This document shows positions 58,176-64,000 of a stretch of 64,000 nt of DNA, piece by piece. Numbering within the stretch: position 1 is the stretch's first letter; every line of letters begins with the position of its first letter. The position numbers were made by a program, and so were the translations under genes. Source of the DNA: Armatimonadota bacterium (GTDB lineage Bacteria > Armatimonadota > Fimbriimonadia > Fimbriimonadales > Fimbriimonadaceae); assembly GCA_016789105.1 (NCBI GenBank), contig JAEURN010000004.1:434001-498000 (forward strand). Direction: 5' to 3'. A model generated the notes under the pieces. It did no database searches. It worked only from the letters and a program-made list of their open reading frames with translations, and was not told the DNA's origin.

Positions 58176-59672
58176 GTGGCGGCGCAACCTCGTTGGTCTC
58201 AGGCCGACCTGTGGGATCTTTTCGACCTCGGGCCGGTTTCAGAGACGGATATCGGAAAATACCTGGCAGTGACTTTAGCCAAATGCGTCAGCTGGTTTCG
58301 TGCCAGTGGCGGGTCGATTTTCTTGGATGACGGCAATGGTTGCTTCCGGTTGATGGCCAAGTCGGGGGATCTGAGCCGGCTCCCGGTCGGCGCGGTCATC
58401 GAACCCGGAGTTGGGATTGCGGGAATTGTTGCTTCCAGCCGCGTCGCCCGTTTGATCGACGACCCGCAGATTTACCCCGATTTGGCCGGGGTTGCCGGAG
58501 ATTCGCGGGTTGCCAGTTCGATGGTCATCCCGCTCGCGGATACCGGACGCCGGGTCATTGGGGTGTTAAATATCAGCCGGCAATCCGGTGAGCAACCGTT
58601 CCGGGATCAGGATCTGGATCAGGCGGTCGCTTTGGCGGCCCATGTGGCGCTCGCCGTCGGCAATGCCGCCTCTGTGGCCTCATTACGGGATAGCCGGGAC
58701 GCCATTGTGCGGGCCAACGAGCAGTTGGTCGCCGTTTTGGATTCCGTCGGTTCAGCGGTTTGGGTTTTGGCACCGGATGGGAGCGTGGTCAACCAGAACT
58801 TGCAAGCCCTAACGTGCATGTCTGACCCGACCGATTTGGTAGCGAGCTCTTTGGCCCGCTTTGCCGCCGAGGCATTTGCAGGGCCGGCTCCCGAACCGGT
58901 GAGGTTGTTCGATCCGCAATCGGGCCGCGCCTGGCTTGTCCGGACCGCGGCGCTGGAAAGCGGTGGGGCCGTGGTCTCATCCCAAGAAGTGACCGCCCAC
59001 GAAAGCCAACAGCGTGAGCTTGCGCGCGTCAAGCGCCTCGCGGAGATCGGCCAAATGACGGCGGCCATCGCTCACGAGATTCGTAACCCGTTGACCGGGA
59101 TCCGCAGTGCGGCCCAAATGATCCGGCAGCACCCTGAAATGGTGCCGGACTTCATCCCGTTAATCGAGGAGGAATCGTTGAGGTTGAACGACCTTTGCGA
59201 CGAATTCCTGGAATTTGCCCGGCCTCTTCAGCTGAATTTGGCCCCTCACCGGGTTGGCGAGTTGGCGGGCCAAATCGTCAACGTGCTTGCCCCCCTTGCC
59301 GGAGAAACCGGGGTTTCGTTGGAATTTGTGCAGATCGGCCCGGATTTGCCGATATCAATCGATGTCCGGCGGATCGGGCAGGTTGTCCACAACCTTGTTC
59401 GGAACGCCATCGAGGTGACTCCTGCCGGCGGCAAAGTCCTCATTAAGGCCGAACCGGGTGTCCTTTTGGTACGGGATTGGGGTCCAGGGATGGAACAAGA
59501 CGTGATAGAGAAGCTGTTTTCGCCGTTCTTCACAACCAAGCCGAATGGAACGGGGCTGGGGTTGTGTAATTGCAAGAAAATAGTGGACGCCCATGGAGGG
59601 GAATTGGGTGTTGAATCGGCACTCGGCGAGGGCACGACATTGACCGTCCAACTAAACCGAGAGACAGTATGA
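58176..59672 (+). CDS. Soluble sensor histidine kinase with GAF and PAS-like domains
   Basis: 498 aa from GTG 58176 (no strong ribosome-binding site; N-terminus uncertain). No membrane helix. GAF domain residues ~25-170 (GKYLAVTLAKCVSWFRASGGSIFL ... RRVIGVLNISRQSGEQPF); PAS-like ~185-270; HisKA with EIGQMTAAIAHEIRNPLTGIRSAAQMI (His about 300); HATPase with VVHNLVRNAIEVTPAGGK (N box), DWGPGM and GTGLGLCNCKKIV. Partner of the regulator that overlaps it by 4 bp. Such cytosolic kinases respond to internal cues, e.g. flagellar export state in FlgS-type systems. Confidence 0.93.
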   Translation: MAAQPRWSQADLWDLFDLGPVSETDIGKYLAVTLAKCVSWFRASGGSIFLDDGNGCFRLMAKSGDLSRLPVGAVIEPGVGIAGIVASSRVARLIDDPQIYPDLAGVAGDSRVASSMVIPLADTGRRVIGVLNISRQSGEQPFRDQDLDQAVALAAHVALAVGNAASVASLRDSRDAIVRANEQLVAVLDSVGSAVWVLAPDGSVVNQNLQALTCMSDPTDLVASSLARFAAEAFAGPAPEPVRLFDPQSGRAWLVRTAALESGGAVVSSQEVTAHESQQRELARVKRLAEIGQMTAAIAHEIRNPLTGIRSAAQMIRQHPEMVPDFIPLIEEESLRLNDLCDEFLEFARPLQLNLAPHRVGELAGQIVNVLAPLAGETGVSLEFVQIGPDLPISIDVRRIGQVVHNLVRNAIEVTPAGGKVLIKAEPGVLLVRDWGPGMEQDVIEKLFSPFFTTKPNGTGLGLCNCKKIVDAHGGELGVESALGEGTTLTVQLNRETV

Positions 59673-60862
59673 GCAAGAAGCACCGCGTCCTGATCGTAGA
59701 CGACGAGTTGAACATCCGCCGGATTTTGCAAGCGTCGTTCGACAAAAACGGCTGGCTGGCCATGACGGCCGAATCGGGCGAAGAGGCTTTGCGCATCTTG
59801 GCGAGGGAACAGATCGATTGTGTTTTGACCGATGTGACGATGCCGGGCATGAGCGGCTATGAGATCCAAAAGGAAGTCGCCGAACGGTATCCCGACATCC
59901 CGGTGGTTATCATGACGGCGTATGGCACGATCCCCCAGGCCGTGGAAGCGATCCGGAGCGGCGCCTTTGAGTTCGTGACCAAACCGTTCGATCTCGATTC
60001 GGTGAAAAAGACGATCCAGCTGGCCTTGGACGGTTGTGAACCCGGCGCCAAAAAGCCGGGTGGTCGCGTGCGGAAGAAGGAAAGCGGCGGCGTGCAGCGT
60101 ACGTTCATCGCCGAATCGCCGGCCATGCGCGAGATTATGGACATGGTCGCGCAAGTGGCCGACAGCCGCGCCACGGTTTTGGTGACAGGTGAAAGCGGTA
60201 CCGGAAAAGAGGTTGTGGCCCGCATGATCCATTCGCTCTCTGGCCGGAGCGCCAACCCCTTTGTCGCCATCAGTTGCGCGGCCCTGCCCGAAACGCTGCT
60301 TGAATCCGAACTGTTCGGGCATGAAAAGGGGGCCTTCACGGGGGCCGACTCAGCCAAGGCGGGCCGGTTCGAATTGGCGGACACGGGAACGTTGTTCTTG
60401 GATGAGGTGGGGGACATCCCCATGCCCATCCAAATCAAGCTGTTGCGGGTGCTCCAAGAGCGGGAATTCGAGCGGTTGGGTTCGACCAAACCGACACGGG
60501 TGGATGTTCGGCTTGTGACGGCTACGAACCGCGACCTCCAGGAAGCAGTGGATGACGGCACGTTCCGGCTTGATCTGCTTTACCGGTTGCAGGTGGTGGA
60601 AGTGCATCTCCCGCCACTCCGCGACCGCAAGGAGGACATCCGGGCGTTGTGCGAGCACTTTTTGGCCAAGTACTCGGCCGAAAACGGCCGCGGTTTGGCC
60701 ACCGTTAGCACGGAGGCTTTGGAACTTCTTCACCGCTACGAGTGGCCGGGCAATGTTCGGGAACTGGAAAACACCATGGAGCGGGCAACGGTCATGGCCC
60801 GCCCAGAAGAAGTCGAACTATCGATCCAACACCTGCCCCACAAGATGCGGTCAGCGGCTTGA
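59669..60862 (+). CDS. NtrC-family sigma-54 response regulator lacking the DNA-binding domain
   Basis: 397 aa. REC domain with Asp55 (CVLTDVTMPGMSG) and KPFDLDS; AAA+ domain with Walker A GESGTGKE (about 174), GHEKGAFTGADS (sigma-54-contact loop about 221), Walker B LFLDEVGDIP and sensor-II WPGNVRELENTMERA. The protein stops 20-30 residues later (SIQHLPHKMRSAA), so the Fis-type helix-turn-helix found in most NtrC proteins is absent. This matches the FlgR design of epsilonproteobacteria, which activates flagellar sigma-54 genes without DNA binding. Coupled to the kinase gene; its end overlaps the convergent CHAP-like gene by 12 bp. Confidence 0.95.
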   Translation: MSKKHRVLIVDDELNIRRILQASFDKNGWLAMTAESGEEALRILAREQIDCVLTDVTMPGMSGYEIQKEVAERYPDIPVVIMTAYGTIPQAVEAIRSGAFEFVTKPFDLDSVKKTIQLALDGCEPGAKKPGGRVRKKESGGVQRTFIAESPAMREIMDMVAQVADSRATVLVTGESGTGKEVVARMIHSLSGRSANPFVAISCAALPETLLESELFGHEKGAFTGADSAKAGRFELADTGTLFLDEVGDIPMPIQIKLLRVLQEREFERLGSTKPTRVDVRLVTATNRDLQEAVDDGTFRLDLLYRLQVVEVHLPPLRDRKEDIRALCEHFLAKYSAENGRGLATVSTEALELLHRYEWPGNVRELENTMERATVMARPEEVELSIQHLPHKMRSAA

Positions 60863-61372
60863 CGCGGACTTGGGTTGCGGCCGGTAAACCCAAATCGTGC
60901 CGGCTTGCAATCCATTCAGGTCGATGGTTCCCCGGGTGACGTAGGCGCGGCCCTGCGAATTCTGCTCCAAGATTTTGACTAGCCCGGAACTGGGCTCATA
61001 ACTTTCGACCACGGCCGTGTGGTGAACAGCGCGGAAGGTGAATTTTGCGTTGCCGGCCTTTGTGACGATGACGACGTCCCGGAATTGCAGAACCTCGCCT
61101 GGTTTGAGTTGGCCGGCGTGCGATTCAGCGGTCAGGGTGGCCGTGCGGCGCCCCCAAACATAGTCGCCTTCGTCAGGGTAATCCGGCCAAGTCCCGAAAG
61201 GTTTGGAATTAGTTGAGGTCAGCCCTTCGGCCGGGAGGTCGGCGCATTGGCCATCTCCGACTTTTTTGCCCAGGTTCCGGCTTGCAAACCCCACCATCGC
61301 CGCCATGGCTTCTTGCTCCGCCGTTTCGTTGCAGGTGAGCGTGATTGCGATAACGGCGAGGGCCAAGCTCAT
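60851..61372 (-). CDS. Secreted CHAP/NlpC-like cysteine-peptidase-fold protein
   Basis: 173 aa from ATG 61372, which opens a signal peptide (LALAVIAITLTC). Putative catalytic dyad: Cys in LGKKVGDGQCADLPAEGL and His in RAVHHTAVVESY, spaced as in CHAP/NlpC-P60 and BBC1/AIM3-like cysteine-protease folds; YVWGRRTATL and PGEVLQFRDVVIV are the intervening strands. The C-terminus ends with TIWVYRPQPK. Likely a periplasmic amidase or a binding variant. Stop codons of this gene and the NtrC-like gene overlap convergently. Confidence 0.75.
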   Translation of the reverse strand: MSLALAVIAITLTCNETAEQEAMAAMVGFASRNLGKKVGDGQCADLPAEGLTSTNSKPFGTWPDYPDEGDYVWGRRTATLTAESHAGQLKPGEVLQFRDVVIVTKAGNAKFTFRAVHHTAVVESYEPSSGLVKILEQNSQGRAYVTRGTIDLNGLQAGTIWVYRPQPKSASSR

Positions 61373-61520
61373 AGCAATTCCACCAGTCTGTATTTTGAAC
61401 GATCCAGGCGGTTGGCTGGTACCGTCCCTAACCAAAAGGGAGGGCATTTTGACGCACTCCCGCGCTTTGTGGCGTAGAGAGCCCACAGGTACACTTGCAG
61501 AACCGCCCAACGGAAGCCCG

Positions 61521-62588
61521 ATGCTGAATTACGACAAATCAATTGTAGAAGAACTGGAATCGGATCGGCCCCGGATCCCGGTCGGGCTGTTGAGCCGTGA
61601 AGAAAAGGATCGTTTGATCGAACGGGGTTTTTTGGCCCTTTACCGCTGGTATGTGGACCGGAGCCAGGCGTTGCGCAACTGGTCGCCCGACCGCGACGTG
61701 CTGTGGAAGAACATCCGGCGCGACCACAGCTATGAGGTCAACCGGATTTTGGAAGGGTTTTTTGCCGTTGAGCAATATGTCCCCGACTATGTGGAAGACA
61801 TGGTCAACTTGATTCGGCGAAGCCATGGGCGCAGCCATTTTCAGATCCGCTGGGGAAGCGAAGAGGCTAAACACGCCGATTTGTGGCACAACGCCTGTCT
61901 GTTCAGCCGGTTCAGAAGCCCGGAATGGCTGCGCAACTATATGGGTGAACTCCGCGGGAACCAATGGCGGTTGCCGTGGGAAGGCGACCCGATGCGTATG
62001 ATTTTCTATACGGTGTTCCAAGAGCGGGCAACCCAGATCAACTATCTCAACATGGGCGTGATTGCCAAGGGCCAGAGCAAGCTGGAGGCCTACAAAGATT
62101 CGGCCGACCCCGTTTTGGTTCAGGCATGCCGGCTGATCGCGATCGACGAAGCCGCGCACTACAACTTTTTCCTTGAAGGGGCGCGACTGTTCCTTTACTA
62201 CTACCCGGCCCAGGCGCTGGAAGCGATGCACGACGTCATCAAGTATTTTTCGATGCCGGCGGGCAAGATCATCCCAAATTACGACGAGTTCAGTTCGATT
62301 GTGCACAAGGCGGGGATCTACGGCCCTCGGGAACACGCCAAAGACGTGATTCAGGTCGCCCTCAATAATTTGGGGATGGCCAGCAAAAAACTTCTGGAGG
62401 ACGGAATCCGCAAAACCCGATTGGTTCCGGATGCGGATGGCAACTTGCGGGAGACGGCGATTTTCCCCGGACTGGACTTTTCCCACGTGGAGGAGGCCGT
62501 AAGGCGCATGTTCGACCGTACGGCCAAGTTCGAAGCGGAAATCGGGTTTGACGAGGTCGACCCGTTCGGATTCAAACCTGCCTACTGA
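61521..62588 (+). CDS. Acyl-ACP desaturase (diiron, ferritin-like)
   Basis: 355 aa from ATG 61521 (GGAAG upstream); the open frame extends earlier without homology. FA_desaturase_2 family: NIRRDHSYEVNRILEGFFAVEQYVPDY, first ExxH set WGSEEAKHADLW, FYTVFQERATQINY, and second set AIDEAAHYNFFLEGAR. These are the E/EExxH ... E/DExxH diiron ligands. Soluble stearoyl-ACP-type desaturase; the exact chain length and double-bond position are not predictable. Requires ferredoxin from elsewhere. Confidence 0.93.
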   Translation: MLNYDKSIVEELESDRPRIPVGLLSREEKDRLIERGFLALYRWYVDRSQALRNWSPDRDVLWKNIRRDHSYEVNRILEGFFAVEQYVPDYVEDMVNLIRRSHGRSHFQIRWGSEEAKHADLWHNACLFSRFRSPEWLRNYMGELRGNQWRLPWEGDPMRMIFYTVFQERATQINYLNMGVIAKGQSKLEAYKDSADPVLVQACRLIAIDEAAHYNFFLEGARLFLYYYPAQALEAMHDVIKYFSMPAGKIIPNYDEFSSIVHKAGIYGPREHAKDVIQVALNNLGMASKKLLEDGIRKTRLVPDADGNLRETAIFPGLDFSHVEEAVRRMFDRTAKFEAEIGFDEVDPFGFKPAY

Positions 62589-62645
62589 AGCAGCGCATGG
62601 CCCCGGCAGAAACCGGATCAGCCAGGTACCATGCGGCATTCAAGC

Positions 62646-64000
62646 ATGAGCACAACCGGCCTTTCCGAAATGCAGGTCACTCGAGAAGACATCAACCCGG
62701 CGACGGTGCGCCTCGCCATCTCCTGTACCGCTGAACAGATTTCCGCTGGCTTCGACCGGGCCCTCCGTGAACTCGGGAAACAAGTCAAGGTCCCCGGATT
62801 CCGTCCCGGCAAAGCCCCCCGGAAGATGGTCGAGGAGGCCGTAAACCCGCAGGCCCTTTACGAAAATGCCGCGGACATGATCATCCGCAAAGCGTATGAG
62901 CAAGCGGCGAAGCAATTCGATTTGAAACCGGAAGGCGTGCCCAGCGTCGACTTGCAACAGTTTTACCGGGGAGGTGAAACCACCGAAGACGGGAAGACGG
63001 CTGACCCGACGCTCCAATTCACAATCAAAATCCCCTTGGCCCCGGTTGTGGAATTGGCCGACACCAAAGGGTTGCAGGCGCAACGCCCCGCCGTCACGGT
63101 CAGCGAGGAAGAGGTCGATTACCAGATCGAGGAGTTGCGGCGCGGCCAAGGGACGAAGCGCGAAGTTTCCGACCGGGGGATCCAAGATGGTGACGCCGTT
63201 GTTTTGAGCCTTTCCGCTGACGACGCCGATCCGAGGAGCTTCATGGTCATTGCTGGCCAGACGTTCCCCGACCTCGACAAGGCCCTGCAGGGCATGGCCG
63301 GAGACGACGTCAAGTCTGAAACGCTCAGTTTTCCTGACAACTTCCAACACGAAGCTTGGAAAGGCAAGAAGCTGAAGACGAAAATCGCCGTCAAATCGGT
63401 CACATCGTTCCAGCTCCCGGAACTCAACGACGAATTCGCCAAAGGCTACAACATCGACAACGTGGAGGCCTTGCGAGAACGCGTCCGGGAAGGCATTCAA
63501 AGGGTCAAAGACAATGCGGTGCGGGACATGGTCCGGGATCAGCTCCTGGATACATTGCTTGAAAAGAGCACTGTCCATGTCGCCGAGAACACCTGGGAAA
63601 GCGTTGTGGATCGCCGGATCCGGGAGCTGGGGGCCGAACTCCAGAACCGGGGGATGGACTACGAACAGCACTTTAAGGCCAACAACCTGACGGAAGAAGA
63701 GTTCTTGGAGCAGTTGCGGGCCGATGCCAAGCTTAACGTGCACCGGGCAGTCGTGATCCAAAAGATCTTCCAAGACAATGGGATGACCATCAGCCAGGAT
63801 GACCTGAACGGATTTTTCCGGCAAGTCTTGGCCGAAAACAATGTGGCCCCGGAAAACACGGAATCGTTCACCAAGGAGTTTGGTGCCCAAATCCGTGAAG
63901 AAGTGATCTTCCGGGCGATGACGAGCAAAGTCACGGATTACCTGATCGAACATGCCGAGATCTCCGAATCCGGGTCTCCGGCCGAAAAGCCGGCAAAGCC
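62646..64000 (+). CDS. tig: Trigger factor (partial, 3' end beyond the window)
   Basis: 451 codons from ATG 62646 to the window edge with no stop; the C-terminus is cut off. N-terminal ribosome-binding domain with the signature VKVPGFRPGKAPRKMVEEAV; a compact FKBP-like PPIase domain (IQDGDAVVLSLSAD, MVIAGQTFPDLDKALQGM, LSFPDNFQHEAWKGKKLK) ending SFQLPELNDEFAKGYN; then the C-terminal chaperone arms (LRERVREGIQRVKDNAVRDMV ... HFKANNLTEEEFLEQLRADAK). ATP-independent folding of nascent chains at the ribosome exit. clpP/clpX often follow tig and may lie beyond the edge. Confidence 0.95.
   Translation, partial: MSTTGLSEMQVTREDINPATVRLAISCTAEQISAGFDRALRELGKQVKVPGFRPGKAPRKMVEEAVNPQALYENAADMIIRKAYEQAAKQFDLKPEGVPSVDLQQFYRGGETTEDGKTADPTLQFTIKIPLAPVVELADTKGLQAQRPAVTVSEEEVDYQIEELRRGQGTKREVSDRGIQDGDAVVLSLSADDADPRSFMVIAGQTFPDLDKALQGMAGDDVKSETLSFPDNFQHEAWKGKKLKTKIAVKSVTSFQLPELNDEFAKGYNIDNVEALRERVREGIQRVKDNAVRDMVRDQLLDTLLEKSTVHVAENTWESVVDRRIRELGAELQNRGMDYEQHFKANNLTEEEFLEQLRADAKLNVHRAVVIQKIFQDNGMTISQDDLNGFFRQVLAENNVAPENTESFTKEFGAQIREEVIFRAMTSKVTDYLIEHAEISESGSPAEKPAK

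Noticed and set aside
62640-63953. Long minus-strand open frame (437 codons) at the window end
   Set aside because: It is antisense to trigger factor, whose plus-strand frame has clear family motifs and is open to the edge; the minus-strand translation has no recognisable domain.
1-64000. CRISPR arrays, insertion sequences, integrases, prophage genes, rRNA
   Set aside because: Looked for direct-repeat arrays, transposase/integrase motifs and rRNA signatures on both strands; none seen.

Overview
The window looks like a chromosomal segment of a diderm, flagellated, free-living bacterium, most likely a member of the Armatimonadota (Fimbriimonas-like). Reasons: three prepilin-like proteins with the very conserved N-terminus and '[16 protein letters not shown]' continuation that is abundant in that phylum, a PEP-CTERM protein, an outer-membrane-type beta-barrel protein, moderately high G+C, frequent GTG/TTG starts, and a solitary GlmL/MutL-type ATPase. 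The phylum call is an inference from protein style, not a computed placement. No insertion sequence, prophage, CRISPR array or rRNA was seen.

Layout. 1-2324: two TlpA-like thioredoxin proteins (first one cut by the window edge), an AIM6-like phosphodiesterase-fold protein and tRNA-Arg(TCG). 2356-10631: a tightly packed minus-strand flagellar basal-body/export operon in the order flgB-flgC-fliE-fliF-fliG-fliH-fliI-fliJ, continuing into a lytic transglycosylase, a MotE-like protein and an APH-family kinase. 10771-13877: an outer-membrane protein, a 500-bp gene-poor AT-rich stretch and the GlmL-like ATPase. 13899-16605: a tandem duplication of a complete unit (upstream block, prepilin, 76-aa lipoprotein, hairpin). 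16702-23305: sugar-type ABC ATPase, secreted metalloprotease-like lipoprotein, a membrane zinc-ribbon protein ending in an L7/L12-like domain, a third prepilin, an ECF sigma factor with a membrane STN-domain partner, and a glycosyltransferase-like membrane protein.

23437-32248: a LolA-like/thioredoxin fusion, 2-oxoacid dehydrogenase E1 alpha and beta, a serpin-like lipoprotein and a branched-chain amino acid ABC operon (binding protein, LivH, LivM, LivG; no LivF). 32262-44354: small regulatory and hypothetical proteins, MurNAc recycling (MurQ plus a BadF-type sugar kinase), a GT9 glycosyltransferase, DUF2089-DUF4097 pair, a second ECF sigma/membrane partner pair (DUF4349), aldo/keto reductase and an RSH-like HD protein. 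44355-55115: ribosomal proteins S20 and L31 (type B), a large unknown protein, GNAT acetyltransferase, a Cys/Met-metabolism PLP enzyme, a REC/HD-GYP phosphodiesterase, a PEP-CTERM protein, pyruvate phosphate dikinase, an HNH endonuclease and two candidate structured RNAs.

55269-64000: cell-envelope and regulation block: murA, mreB, a small secreted protein, then a soluble histidine kinase overlapping an NtrC-type regulator that keeps the sigma-54 GAFTGA motif but lacks the DNA-binding domain (FlgR-like architecture, attractive given the flagellar operon in the same window), a CHAP/NlpC-like secreted protein, an acyl-ACP desaturase and trigger factor (cut by the window end).

Nearly all genes are packed into short operons with ATGA/GTGA-type overlaps. 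The most notable observations are the duplicated prepilin units with their conserved leader, the FlgRS-like pair, the L7/L12-like domain on a membrane protein, and two unassigned terminator-bounded RNA candidates.
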